DNA of 34,239 nucleotides. It comes from Oscillospiraceae bacterium (lineage in GTDB: Bacteria; Bacillota; Clostridia; Oscillospirales; Ruminococcaceae). The stretch's first letter is position 1; the number at the start of each line of letters is the position of its first letter. The DNA is taken from positions 1-34,239 of the forward strand of contig DQFX01000042.1 of NCBI GenBank assembly GCA_003531585.1. Direction: 5' to 3'. The notes beneath the pieces were generated by a model. The model had not been told where the DNA came from and ran no database searches. It was given only the letters and a program-made list of their open reading frames with translations. Of this stretch, positions 6,139 through 14,600 are shown piece by piece. The position numbers and the translations under genes were made by a program.

Positions 6139-6711
6139 ATGGCATATTCGATTCCGGACTGCTTCATGATCGCGTTCGCCGCCGGGCTGATTTTTGCAGT
6201 CGTATATGAAATACTGCGAATAATTCGCGTTATGTTTCCCTTCCAGGTGGTGACGTTCGTCTGCGACATCGTATTTTTCGTCATCGCCGCCGGCGCTGTT
6301 ACCAAGCTGTCGCTTTCCCTCGGGAACTACATCAGGATATACACCGTGCTCGGGTTCGGCGCGGGGATTTTCACCTACATTACAACGCTCGGAAGGCTCC
6401 TAAACATCGTTGAAAATGCGGTCGCGGGGGCGGTTCGGTCGGCTCTGTCGGCGGTTTTCCGCTTTTTCGGCAGAATTTTCAGCAGACTTTTTGGCGCTAT
6501 TGCACATGTGTGGGCTGGCGTATTTGGGGAAATCAACAAAATTTGCCTGAGCGCTGAAAAAAAGCTCCGCAAACCCTTGCAAAATAAGGTTAAAATAGTG
6601 TATAATAAAGAAAGCCGTAAAGTTCATACTAGGGGAAGTGAAACAGGTCATGTCATTAAGGCTCAGGTCATACGAAGCAACAACGCCCAGAAGAAAGCAC
6701 AGCATACTTAA
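6139..6711 (+). CDS. yabQ: YabQ, sporulation membrane protein
   Basis: YabQ is a polytopic membrane protein needed for spore cortex formation in B. subtilis. The 190 residues have hydrophobic segments near 8-30, 36-58 and 66-90, then a further amphipathic stretch and a basic, hydrophilic C-terminal tail. The ATG at 6139 is preceded by AGGTGA, which overlaps the yabP stop codon; an in-frame GTG at 6130 also exists. The order yabP-yabQ-divIC is the usual one. The last 62 bases overlap the predicted start of divIC, and a sigma-A promoter for divIC lies inside this gene. Confidence 0.88.
   Translation: MAYSIPDCFMIAFAAGLIFAVVYEILRIIRVMFPFQVVTFVCDIVFFVIAAGAVTKLSLSLGNYIRIYTVLGFGAGIFTYITTLGRLLNIVENAVAGAVRSALSAVFRFFGRIFSRLFGAIAHVWAGVFGEINKICLSAEKKLRKPLQNKVKIVYNKESRKVHTRGSETGHVIKAQVIRSNNAQKKAQHT
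6577..6606 (+). promoter_or_regulatory. Sigma-A promoter of divIC, inside yabQ
   Basis: TTGCAA (6577-6582), an 18-base spacer and TATAAT (6601-6606) lie in the 3' part of yabQ. This would let the division gene divIC be expressed in growing cells independently of the sporulation genes before it. Confidence 0.6.
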
Positions 6712-7012
6712 AATGCTCGCATTTACCGCAGGTATCATGGTTGCGGTGTTCGTTGTTGTTTCCATCGTGTCAACCAATATTTCCATCAGCAACTACGAGC
6801 AGCAATATGAAGATCTTGTAGCACAGACCTCCGCTGTGGAGGACTCCAACGATGAGATCCGCAGATATCTCGACGAGGACGCCGATATGGACGAGTACAT
6901 CGAAGATATGGCGCGCAGCAAGCTGGATTTCGCTATGCCGGACGAACGTGTTTACTACGTTGTGCCGGATTCTGGCAGATCCAAAAAGACCTCCGAGGCG
7001 GAAAACAACTAA
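6650..7012 (+). CDS. divIC: DivIC/FtsB-type septum formation initiator
   Basis: DivIC is a bitopic division protein that forms a complex with FtsL and DivIB (FtsQ) at the septum. The 120-residue protein has a basic cytoplasmic start, one membrane segment (about residues 23-45, MLAFTAGIMVAVFVVVSIV), a coiled-coil stretch (ISNYEQQYEDLVAQTSAVED) and the family ending DMARSKLDFAMPDERVYYVV. The start is uncertain: ATG 6650 or in-frame GTG 6638; AGGGGA at 6631-6636 is near both. The gene is followed by a strong terminator. Confidence 0.88.
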   Translation: MSLRLRSYEATTPRRKHSILKMLAFTAGIMVAVFVVVSIVSTNISISNYEQQYEDLVAQTSAVEDSNDEIRRYLDEDADMDEYIEDMARSKLDFAMPDERVYYVVPDSGRSKKTSEAENN

Positions 7013-7020
7013 ATATTCAG

Positions 7021-7048
7021 GCGGCGGCTTCAAAGCTGCCGCTTTTTT
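7021..7048 (+). terminator. Intrinsic terminator after divIC
   Basis: GCGGCGGC (7021-7028) pairs with GCTGCCGC (7035-7042) with one G-U pair around a six-base loop, followed by six Ts. Confidence 0.85.
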
Positions 7049-7070
7049 CACACTTTGTGGATTTGTGCCC

Positions 7071-7099
7071 TTGACAAATCCGTAATTTTTGCATACAAT
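7071..7099 (+). promoter_or_regulatory. Sigma-A promoter of cls
   Basis: TTGACA (7071-7076), a 17-base spacer and TACAAT (7094-7099). Transcription would start near 7106, 31 bases before the cls ATG. Confidence 0.75.
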
Positions 7100-7136
7100 A
7101 TAAGAGGTGGTTTTATCCATAGCAAGGAGACAATAA

Positions 7137-8684
7137 ATGCATTTTTTAACAAAATTACTTAAAAAGATATTCAACCGAACGACGGTATGCGTTATCGGCA
7201 TACTCTTACAGCTCACCTACCTGGTGGTAATATTCCTGTCGTTCGGCACGCAGTATACTTACTCCTACTTCGCGTTCGTGCTTCTGGGTGTGATACTCTC
7301 ACTGTACATTTATAATATGGACATTAACCCGAGCTACAAAATGGCGTGGATGTTCGCTATCCTGTCATTCCCGATTTTCGGCGTGATGTTCTACGTTTTC
7401 TTTGGCAACAGCCACTCCGGCGACCGTCTGCGAAAACGAATGACGCAGTACAACGATGAAGCCCGGCTGCTGCTCCCGCAGAACAACGAGCTTATGAGCG
7501 CTCTCCACCGGGACAACACCGCCGCTGAAAAGCAGGCGAAGTACCTCTACAACTACGGAGGCTATCCGGTCTACGCAAACACCAAAACTACCTACTTTCC
7601 TATCGGCGAGGCGAAATTCGCCGCAATGATAGAGGAGCTGGAAAAGGCTCAGCGCTTTATATTCCTCGAATATTTTATCGTCGCCGAGGGCAAAATGTGG
7701 GGAACTATCCTCAATATCCTCGAACGGAAGGTGAAAGAGGGCGTTGACGTCCGCATGATATACGACGATATCGGCTGCCTGTTTACCCTCCCCTACAAGT
7801 ATAACGAAATTCTTGAGGAAAAGGGCATAAAGTGCAGGGTATTCAATCAATTCCGGCCGATATGGTCGGCGAAAATGAACAACCGCGATCACCGTAAAAT
7901 TCTTGTCATCGACGGTCATACTGCGTTCACCGGCGGCATTAACCTCGCCGACGAATATATCAACGAATACGAAAAGTACGGCCACTGGAAGGACAGCGCC
8001 GTTATGCTCAAGGGCGAGGGCGTCTGGAGCTTCACGATGATGTTCCTTGCAATGTGGAACTTCCTTACCCACAGCAAGCCCGACGAATACAGCCAGTACA
8101 TGCCCCGACCGGAGGAAATCGCGGACTGCCGCGGAGAAGGCCTTGTGGTGCCGTTCACCGATTCCCCGCTTGACGACGAACCGGTCGGCGAAAACGTCTA
8201 CCTCAATATAATCAACAGCGCCGAGGACTATGTGTACATCACCACGCCCTACCTCGTAATCGACAACGAAATGCAGACGGCGCTCATTCTCGCCGCAAAA
8301 AGCGGAATTGACGTCCGCATCATCACGCCGCACATTCCGGACAAGTGGTTCGTTTTCGCCGTGACCCGCGCGCACTACCGTAAGCTCGTAAAATACGGCG
8401 TGAAAATCTACGAATATACCCCCGGATTCATTCACGCGAAAAACTTCGTTTCGGACGACAAGGCGGCGGTCGTCGGCACGATCAACCTTGATTTCCGAAG
8501 CCTTTACCTGCACTTCGAGTGCGCTTCCTGGATGTACAAATGCGAGTGCATTCCCGATATAAAGCGCGACTACCTCGAAACACTCAAGGTCTGCCAGGAG
8601 ATAACCTACTCGGACTGCATTCACATCAATATTTTCAAGCGCATCGGCCGTGCCATACTTCGGCTGTTTGCCCCGATGATGTAA
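7137..8684 (+). CDS. cls: Cardiolipin synthase (phospholipase D superfamily)
   Basis: The enzyme joins two phosphatidylglycerol molecules to make cardiolipin and glycerol at the inner membrane. The 515 residues start with hydrophobic segments (about 13-37, 42-60 and 67-88), then two phospholipase D domains. The first catalytic motif is HRKILVIDG with GGINLADEY close behind; the second is HAKNFVSDDKAAVVGTINLD, both with the HxK(x4)D pattern. Length is usual for Cls of Firmicutes (about 480-515). It is a single-gene unit with its own sigma-A promoter and a strong terminator shared with the convergent HAD gene. Confidence 0.93.
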   Translation: MHFLTKLLKKIFNRTTVCVIGILLQLTYLVVIFLSFGTQYTYSYFAFVLLGVILSLYIYNMDINPSYKMAWMFAILSFPIFGVMFYVFFGNSHSGDRLRKRMTQYNDEARLLLPQNNELMSALHRDNTAAEKQAKYLYNYGGYPVYANTKTTYFPIGEAKFAAMIEELEKAQRFIFLEYFIVAEGKMWGTILNILERKVKEGVDVRMIYDDIGCLFTLPYKYNEILEEKGIKCRVFNQFRPIWSAKMNNRDHRKILVIDGHTAFTGGINLADEYINEYEKYGHWKDSAVMLKGEGVWSFTMMFLAMWNFLTHSKPDEYSQYMPRPEEIADCRGEGLVVPFTDSPLDDEPVGENVYLNIINSAEDYVYITTPYLVIDNEMQTALILAAKSGIDVRIITPHIPDKWFVFAVTRAHYRKLVKYGVKIYEYTPGFIHAKNFVSDDKAAVVGTINLDFRSLYLHFECASWMYKCECIPDIKRDYLETLKVCQEITYSDCIHINIFKRIGRAILRLFAPMM

Positions 8685-8689
8685 AAGAT

Positions 8690-8718
8690 TCCCCGGAAGT
8701 TCGCTTCCGGGGATATTT
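8690..8718. terminator. Bidirectional terminator between cls and the HAD gene
   Basis: A perfect 10-bp stem, TCCCCGGAAG (8690-8699) with CTTCCGGGGA (8704-8713), encloses a TTCG tetraloop. It is followed by a T-rich run on the plus strand and by ATCTTTTAC on the minus strand, so it can serve both convergent genes. Confidence 0.88.
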
Positions 8719-9396
8719 TTATATTATCTCGGTTATCTGGTTGAGGTCGGTTATCGTGTAGTCTATACGAAGATCTGCGGGAGGCTCCGAGGGTTCCGGC
8801 GAGTACCAGCAGCAGGCTATTCCGGCATTGTTTGCGCCTCTGATGTCGCTTGTCAGGGAGTCCCCGACGATTATCACATCTTCCCTGTTCTCGGGAATCT
8901 GCTCAAATACGCGGTCGAAAAACTCCGTGGCAGGCTTTTCTGCGCCTACCTTATCCGAGATGAAGATACCGTCGAACAGCTTGTCAAGCCCGGATACGCT
9001 CAGCTTCCGCTCCTGCGCGACCGCGGAGCCGTTCGTCACCGCGTACTGATGGACGCGCCCTTTCAGCGACCGGACAAGCTCAATTCCGTTGTCGTTCGGG
9101 AAAATGTGGCTCCCAAGCGTGCGCTGATACAGCGCGTTGAACTCCGCTTCATCGCAGGTCACTCCGATCTTCCCAAAGAAATCGCGGAACCGCCGCGTGA
9201 AAAGCTCCGGCTTGGTGATCTCCCCGCGCTCGAGGAGCTTCCAGTAGCCTTCGTTTATCGCGGAGTACACTCCGACCATCTCGTCGGTGCATTCTGGAAG
9301 CCCGAAATGCTGGAAGCACTCCTTTATTGCCGCGTTTTCTGATTTGAGAAAGTTCAGCAGGGTGCCGTCGATGTCCCATAATATCGCTTTGTACAT
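8719..9396 (-). CDS. YjjG-like HAD-superfamily phosphatase
   Basis: This is a haloacid-dehalogenase-type hydrolase, closest in layout to the YjjG noncanonical pyrimidine nucleotidase group. The 225 residues contain motif I DIDGT (Asp8 and Asp10), a helical cap, motif II as VTNGS, motif III as the Lys of GAEKPA, and motif IV as VGDSLTSDI. Two starts are possible: ATG 9396 and in-frame GTG 9402. AGGTGA lies directly before the ATG, with an unusually short gap. The gene follows typA on the same strand but is separated by a hairpin with a T-run. Substrate is inferred from the family only. Confidence 0.85.
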   Translation of the reverse strand: MYKAILWDIDGTLLNFLKSENAAIKECFQHFGLPECTDEMVGVYSAINEGYWKLLERGEITKPELFTRRFRDFFGKIGVTCDEAEFNALYQRTLGSHIFPNDNGIELVRSLKGRVHQYAVTNGSAVAQERKLSVSGLDKLFDGIFISDKVGAEKPATEFFDRVFEQIPENREDVIIVGDSLTSDIRGANNAGIACCWYSPEPSEPPADLRIDYTITDLNQITEII

Positions 9397-9403
9397 ACTC
9401 ACC

Positions 9404-9438
9404 TCATAAAAACAGCCGCGCGTGATGTCGTGCGGCTG
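9404..9438 (-). terminator. Terminator between typA and the HAD gene
   Basis: On the minus strand CAGCCGC and GCGGCTG pair (7 bp, extendable with one mismatch), followed by TTTTT. The T-run ends just before the HAD gene start, so some read-through is likely needed to express that gene. Confidence 0.65.
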
Positions 9439-9446
9439 CTGTTCTG

Positions 9447-11270
9447 TTACTTCTTGGTCTTTGCCTCGTTCTTGAGTCGCAGGTCGCGCTCAAGGATAAC
9501 CTTTCTCATACGGATGTTCTTCGGTGTTACCTCAACAAGCTCATCGTCCTGAATGAAGTCAAGGCACTCCTCAAGGCTCATCTGCTTCGGCGGGATAAGG
9601 TGCAGAGCGTCATCAGAGCCGGAAGCACGAGTATTCGTGAGGTGCTTCTTCTTGCACACGTTGATGACAATGTCGCCTGCCTTCGGAGAAACGCCGACGA
9701 TCATGCCCTCGTATACCGGAACGCCTGCGCCGATGAACAGCGTACCGCGCTCCTGCGCATTGAACAGACCATAGGTGATGGAAGGACCGGTCTCCCAGGC
9801 AATGAGGGAACCTACAGTTCTTCTCGGGATATCGCCGAAGTACGGCTTGTAGGAATCAAACGTGGAATTCATGATGCCTTCGCCCTTGGTGTCGGTCATG
9901 AACTCGCTTCTGTAACCGAACAGACCTCTGGACGGAACCAGGAACTCAAGGCGTGTGCGGTTTCCGATGGGGTGCATGGAGATCATCTCGCCCTTGCGCT
10001 GACCCATGCTCTGCATTACGGCGCCTACTGCGTCGCCGGGGACGTCTGCAACGAGGCGTTCAACAGGCTCGCAGAGTACGCCGTCGATCTCCTTGGTGAG
10101 TACGCGCGGCGTGCTTACGGAAAGCTCGTAACCCTCGCGGCGCATGGTCTCGATGAGTATGGACAGGTGCATTTCACCGCGTCCTGCTACATTGTACGCG
10201 TCCAGCTTATCGCTGTCGGTCACGCGCAGGGATACGTCCTTGAGTGTCTCCTTCATCAGGCGCTCGCGGATCTGGCGGGAGGTTACGAACTTGCCCTCTC
10301 TGCCGGCAAACGGGCTGGTATTTACGGAGAATGTCATTTCAACCGTCGGCTCGGAGATCTTCACGAAAGGAAGCGGCTCGGGGCAGTTAACGGAGCAGAT
10401 AGTCTGACCGATGGTAACGCCCTCGATACCGGAGAAGCACACGATATCGCCGACCATTGCCTCGTCAACCTCGACCTTGTTCAGACCCTCGAACTGGTAG
10501 AGGGATACGATCTTGCTTCTGAACGGCGCGGTGCGGTTGTGGTGGTCGCAGACGATAACGTCCTGATTCTTGCGCATTCTGCCGCGCTCGATGCGTCCGA
10601 TGGCGATTCTGCCGACGTATTCGTTATAGTCGATGGATGATACAAGCACCTGGAGCTCGCCGTCGGGGTCGCCCTCGGGAGCCGGGATATGCTCAAGTAT
10701 CTTATTGAAAAGCGGCTTGAAGTCTGTGCCCATCTGGTCGGGGTCGTAGGAGGAAAGTCCCAGTCTGCCGGAGCAGAAAATTACAGGGCTGTCGATCTGC
10801 TCCTCGGAAGCGTCAAGATCGAGCAGAAGCTCGAGCACCTCGTCTACGACTTCCTTATTGCGGGCGTCGGGACGGTCGGTCTTGTTGACAACGACGATGA
10901 TCTTGTGACCAAGCTCCAGAGCCTTCTGGAGGACGAATCTCGTCTGCGGCATTGTTCCTTCGAAGGAATCTACCAGCAGAAGAACGCCGTTTACCATCTT
11001 GAGGATACGCTCTACCTCGCCGGAGAAATCAGCGTGGCCGGGGGTGTCGACGATATTGATTTTTACGCCGTTGTACATGCAGGAAGTGTTCTTCGCAAGA
11101 ATTGTGATTCCGCGCTCGCGCTCAATGGCGTTGTTATCCATTACGCGGTCGCTTACTACCTGATTCTCGCGGAATGCGCCGCCCTGCTTGAGCATTTCGT
11201 CGACCAGGGTAGTCTTGCCGTGGTCAACGTGGGCGATTATTGCAATGTTACGTAAGTCATTTCTTACCAA
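9447..11270 (-). CDS. typA: TypA/BipA translational GTPase
   Basis: TypA/BipA is an EF-G-like GTPase that binds the ribosome and helps 50S assembly and growth under stress. The 607 residues show the GTPase motifs AHVDHGKTT (about 14-22), RERGITILAKN, DTPGHADF and NKTDRPDAR, followed by the domain 2, domain III/V and C-terminal TypA regions; the length is typical. It starts with TTG at 11270: this gives the family-typical MVRNDLRNIAIIAHVDHGKT, an in-frame stop lies directly upstream and AAGGA is suitably placed. A sigma-A promoter lies about 45 bases upstream. Confidence 0.96.
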   Translation of the reverse strand: MVRNDLRNIAIIAHVDHGKTTLVDEMLKQGGAFRENQVVSDRVMDNNAIERERGITILAKNTSCMYNGVKINIVDTPGHADFSGEVERILKMVNGVLLLVDSFEGTMPQTRFVLQKALELGHKIIVVVNKTDRPDARNKEVVDEVLELLLDLDASEEQIDSPVIFCSGRLGLSSYDPDQMGTDFKPLFNKILEHIPAPEGDPDGELQVLVSSIDYNEYVGRIAIGRIERGRMRKNQDVIVCDHHNRTAPFRSKIVSLYQFEGLNKVEVDEAMVGDIVCFSGIEGVTIGQTICSVNCPEPLPFVKISEPTVEMTFSVNTSPFAGREGKFVTSRQIRERLMKETLKDVSLRVTDSDKLDAYNVAGRGEMHLSILIETMRREGYELSVSTPRVLTKEIDGVLCEPVERLVADVPGDAVGAVMQSMGQRKGEMISMHPIGNRTRLEFLVPSRGLFGYRSEFMTDTKGEGIMNSTFDSYKPYFGDIPRRTVGSLIAWETGPSITYGLFNAQERGTLFIGAGVPVYEGMIVGVSPKAGDIVINVCKKKHLTNTRASGSDDALHLIPPKQMSLEECLDFIQDDELVEVTPKNIRMRKVILERDLRLKNEAKTKK

Positions 11271-11312
11271 TTAATTCACGATCCTTCACATTAAAATTTT
11301 ACATCGTTCTTT

Positions 11313-11341
11313 ATTATACTACTTTTTTTTCCACCTTACAA
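11313..11341 (-). promoter_or_regulatory. Sigma-A promoter of typA
   Basis: On the minus strand TTGTAA (11336-11341), a 17-base spacer containing eight As, and TATAAT (11313-11318). Confidence 0.7.
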
Positions 11342-11417
11342 GGGACTTGAGAAAAAAACGTTGTTTTAATTATAATTGCTGATGTCAGCGCATGGTTTTT
11401 GTGTAATTTCACAAGAA

Positions 11418-11447
11418 ACAGGACTTCATTTTTACCTGAAGCCCTGT
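11418..11447 (-). terminator. Candidate terminator of the tepA-ftsK-DUF3006 operon
   Basis: On the minus strand ACAGGGCTTCA pairs with TGAAGTCCTGT (one G-U) around an A-rich loop. It is followed by TTCTTGT, a poor T-run, so termination may be partial. Confidence 0.5.
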
Positions 11448-11456
11448 TCTGTGGGT

Positions 11457-11663
11457 CTACTTAAACAATCTGCGCATTTTTTCAGAAATCGCCCTGCGCC
11501 TTTCCTGCTCCGCCGCCTCGTCAAGCTCGTAGCCTCCGGGTACTTCCCTCAGTATGCTTCCCTCGTGAACTCCCTGCGGAAGCTCGCTCAGCGGTATATC
11601 CTTCCGGACGTTTCCGGAATAAACTACGGCAAAGCCGTCCTCTACCCTGTCAACGACTATCAT
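11457..11663 (-). CDS. DUF3006 family protein
   Basis: This is a 68-residue protein of the DUF3006 family. It has a small beta-rich N-terminal part (MIVVDRVEDGFAVVYSG, then IPLSELPQGVHEGSIL) and a charged helical C-terminal part rich in Glu and Arg. Its start overlaps the stop of the upstream metallo-beta-lactamase gene by four bases (ATGA). DUF3006 genes are commonly paired with ComEC-like hydrolases in clostridia, which suggests a shared task; no activity is known. Confidence 0.85.
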   Translation of the reverse strand: MIVVDRVEDGFAVVYSGNVRKDIPLSELPQGVHEGSILREVPGGYELDEAAEQERRRAISEKMRRLFK

Positions 11664-12670
11664 GCGGCATCCTCCGTATCCTGCCGGAAATCTGCAGTTT
11701 GCTGGTCAGTGTAAATTCTGAAGTTCTCGCCGTCGCAGGTAAACACTATGTTTCCATTGTCCATCGTTGTGTAGATCGAGCAGCCATGCGAAAGCAGGCG
11801 GTTGACTACCTCCGTCTTCGGGTGTCCGTAGGAGTTCCCCTCGCCGACCTCTATCACGGCATACTCGGGGCTTACCGCCTCGATAAACGCCGGCGTGCTC
11901 GACGATGTACTGCCGTGATGTCCGACCTTCAGCACGTCGCTTCTGATGTACTCGCCGCTGTTGAGAATGTCGCTTTCCGCGGCGCGTTCGATGTCCCCGG
12001 TGAACAGGAACGACTTGTTTCCGTGTACCAGACGGCAGGTTATGGAGTAATTGTTCAGATTAGTATAATCATCATGCACCGGAGCCAGGAACTCCAGCAC
12101 GGCGCCGTTTCCGAGGTCGAGCGTCCTTCCCAGCCTGGAATACTCCGCAGTAATACCGCGGCGGTCTATCGTGTCAAGCATGTCCTCGAAATTCTGGGTC
12201 ATGGGCAGAAGATCCGACGGAACCTCCGGCATGATGACGGTTCCGACCGTGAATTCTTTCATGATCTCCGCCATGCCGCCGATGTGGTCTTCGTGCGGGT
12301 GGGTAGCTATGATGTAATCAAGCTTTCGTATTCCCTGATTTTTCAGATAATTCTTGACGCGTTCGGAATGTATCTTTTCGCCGCAGTCAATAAGTACCGT
12401 TTTATCACCGGAAACTATCAGCTCGCAGTCGCCCTGTTCGACATCTATAAAATGCACTGCTATCTCGCCGTCTGCGACAGTGACTGCGTTCGACTTGCCG
12501 TTCAGCCAGGATATTATATCGTCTGCTGACGGGATAAAATCAAACTTGAATATTACATCGTTGGCGTATATCACCAGCGAAAACAGCATGAAAACCGCGA
12601 AAACTACCAGTATGATCTTAGCCGCGGGGTTTTCCCGCATGCTTTTTTGTCTGCGCTGTTTTCCTGCCAT
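11660..12670 (-). CDS. Membrane-anchored ComEC-like metallo-beta-lactamase fold hydrolase
   Basis: This protein resembles the metallo-beta-lactamase domain of ComEC without the competence channel. The 336 residues comprise a basic start, one membrane segment (about 17-40), and an exported hydrolase domain from about residue 68. The domain opens with IAVHFIDVEQGDCELI and continues with THPHEDHIGG (metal ligands), LFTGDIE and VGHHGSTSSS. ComEC hydrolase domains degrade DNA, so an extracytoplasmic nuclease or phosphodiesterase is plausible but unproven. The ATG at 12670 has a good ribosome-binding site (GAGGGGG) and overlaps the end of the upstream radical SAM gene by 53 bases. Confidence 0.88.
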   Translation of the reverse strand: MAGKQRRQKSMRENPAAKIILVVFAVFMLFSLVIYANDVIFKFDFIPSADDIISWLNGKSNAVTVADGEIAVHFIDVEQGDCELIVSGDKTVLIDCGEKIHSERVKNYLKNQGIRKLDYIIATHPHEDHIGGMAEIMKEFTVGTVIMPEVPSDLLPMTQNFEDMLDTIDRRGITAEYSRLGRTLDLGNGAVLEFLAPVHDDYTNLNNYSITCRLVHGNKSFLFTGDIERAAESDILNSGEYIRSDVLKVGHHGSTSSSTPAFIEAVSPEYAVIEVGEGNSYGHPKTEVVNRLLSHGCSIYTTMDNGNIVFTCDGENFRIYTDQQTADFRQDTEDAA

Positions 12671-14585
12671 TCGGTTTCCCCCTCTCGCGGTCGTTAGTTG
12701 CGTTGTGTCCGGAACTGCGGTACTGCTGCTTCGGGGCGCTCTGCTGGCTGCGTGCGCCGGGCTTCCTTCTTTCGGAGCTTCCGCCGCGCTGCGCAGCTCT
12801 CTGCGGCGACGGAGCTATCAGGCAGTCCTTGCCGGTTCCGATGAGATCCCTGCGCTTCGCCATGATGAGCGCCTTTTCAACTATGTCGTGATTTTCCGGC
12901 TTGAAATACTGGAGCAGAGCGCGCTGCATGCGTTTCTCCTCCGGAGTCCTCGGAACAAACACCGGCTCCATCGTGTACGGATTCAGCCCCGTCCAGAACA
13001 TTGCCGTAGAAATAGTTCCCGGTGTGGGGTAGAAATCCTGCACCTGCTCGGGGCGGATATTGTGCTTTTTAAGGAACACCGCAAGCTCCACCGCTTCTTC
13101 AAGCGTACAGCCCGGGTGGCTCGACATCAGGTACGGTACAAGGTACTGCTCCTTGCCGCACTTTTTCGTGGCTGCGTAGAACCGCTTTTCAAACTCCTCG
13201 TAAACCTCGATATGCGGCTTTCCCATCAGGTCGAGTACCTTATTGCTGGCATGCTCCGGAGCTACCTTGAGCTGACCGCTGACATGATACTGCACCAGCT
13301 CGTCCAGGAAGTCGTTGTTCTTGTCCTGGAGCATGTAATCGTAGCGGATTCCCGAACGAATGAATATCTTCTTCACTTTTTTGATGGAGCGCAGGCGGCG
13401 CAGCAGCCTGATATAGTCGCTGTGGTCGGCGATGAGGTTCTTGCACGGCGTGGGAGCCAGGCACTTTTTCCCCTTGCACATGCCGTACTTCTCCTGCTTC
13501 TCGCAGGAAGGGTGCCGGAAATTCGCGGTAGGGCCTCCGACATCGTGGATATATCCCTTGAAACGCGGATTCTCAGAGAGCTTCACGGCTTCCTCATAAA
13601 CGGAATCCTCACTGCGGGTCTGCACTTTTCTTCCCTGGTGCAGGGCGATGGAACAGAAGTTGCAGAATCCGAAACAGCCGCGGTTGTGTGTTATCGAGAA
13701 CTCCACCTCCTGGATAGCCGGAACTCCTCCCTCCTTCTCATACATCGGGTGGTACATGCGCATGTACGGCAGCTCGTAGGTATAGTCGAACTCCGCCTGC
13801 GTTACGCTGCGCTGCGGGGGATTCTGCACCAGCATCATGTTTCCGTGGCGCTGTACTATCGTCCTGCCGTACACCTCGTCCTGCTCGTCGTACTGCTTGC
13901 GGCAGGATTTTGCGTACGCTTTCTTGTTATCGCGGACTATCTCGAAGCTGTCGCACTGCACCGCGCCTATCGGAGTGTTCTCCGGCTCCGTGAGGTAGCA
14001 TATGCCGCGCAGGTCGTGCATGTCCTTCAAGTGAAGCCCCGCCTTAAAATTGTTCAGCATCTGGGTCAGCGTGACCTCACCCATGCCGTACATCAGGTAA
14101 TCCGCTCCGGTGCTCACCAGAACCGACGGCATTACGCTGTCGCTCCAGTAATCGTAATGCGCGAAACGGCGAAGCGAAGCCTCCAGGCCGCCTATGGATA
14201 CTTCAACGTCCGGGTAAAGACGCTTCAGATTCTGGCAATAGACCGTGAGCGCCCTGTCGGGACGCCTGCCGCCCTTTCCTCCCGGGGAATACGCGTCGTC
14301 GAAACGCTTTTTCAGCGCAACTGTGTAGTTCGACACCATGCTGTCGATGTTGCCTCCGCTCACCATGAAGCAGTACTTCGGCTTCCCAAGCTTCATGTAA
14401 TCGGCGTCGCACAGCGGCTGCGCGATAACTCCGACCGTGAACCCAGCCGCTTCTATCATTCGCGAAATTATCGCAATTCCGAAGGTTGGGTGGTCGATGT
14501 AAGCGTCACCGGTGAAGCAGATAAAATCAAGCTGCTCTATTCCTCGTTCTTCCATATCCTGTCTGCTTACAGGCAAAAACGGCAT
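12618..14585 (-). CDS. YgiQ family (UPF0313) radical SAM protein
   Basis: This is a radical SAM enzyme of the YgiQ/UPF0313 family; the reaction is unknown. The 655 residues start with the family pattern MPFLPVSRQDM and contain a cobalamin-binding-like N-terminal part. The cluster motif is CFGFCNFC (C-x3-C-x2-C) at about residues 306-313, followed by the TIM-barrel region and the conserved NPYTMEPVFVPRTPEEKRMQ. The last 70 residues are a basic, low-complexity tail rich in Arg, Lys, Ser and Gln, suggesting RNA or ribosome contact. GAGGG precedes the ATG. It sits between ftsK and the ComEC-like gene in one operon. Confidence 0.9.
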   Translation of the reverse strand: MPFLPVSRQDMEERGIEQLDFICFTGDAYIDHPTFGIAIISRMIEAAGFTVGVIAQPLCDADYMKLGKPKYCFMVSGGNIDSMVSNYTVALKKRFDDAYSPGGKGGRRPDRALTVYCQNLKRLYPDVEVSIGGLEASLRRFAHYDYWSDSVMPSVLVSTGADYLMYGMGEVTLTQMLNNFKAGLHLKDMHDLRGICYLTEPENTPIGAVQCDSFEIVRDNKKAYAKSCRKQYDEQDEVYGRTIVQRHGNMMLVQNPPQRSVTQAEFDYTYELPYMRMYHPMYEKEGGVPAIQEVEFSITHNRGCFGFCNFCSIALHQGRKVQTRSEDSVYEEAVKLSENPRFKGYIHDVGGPTANFRHPSCEKQEKYGMCKGKKCLAPTPCKNLIADHSDYIRLLRRLRSIKKVKKIFIRSGIRYDYMLQDKNNDFLDELVQYHVSGQLKVAPEHASNKVLDLMGKPHIEVYEEFEKRFYAATKKCGKEQYLVPYLMSSHPGCTLEEAVELAVFLKKHNIRPEQVQDFYPTPGTISTAMFWTGLNPYTMEPVFVPRTPEEKRMQRALLQYFKPENHDIVEKALIMAKRRDLIGTGKDCLIAPSPQRAAQRGGSSERRKPGARSQQSAPKQQYRSSGHNATNDRERGKPNGRKTAQTKKHAGKPRG

Positions 14586-14600
14586 TTTAATTCCCTCACT

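Noticed and set aside
7365..8624. A long open frame on the minus strand opposite cls
   Set aside because: It covers the two catalytic motifs of cardiolipin synthase on the other strand and has no ribosome-binding site or domain.
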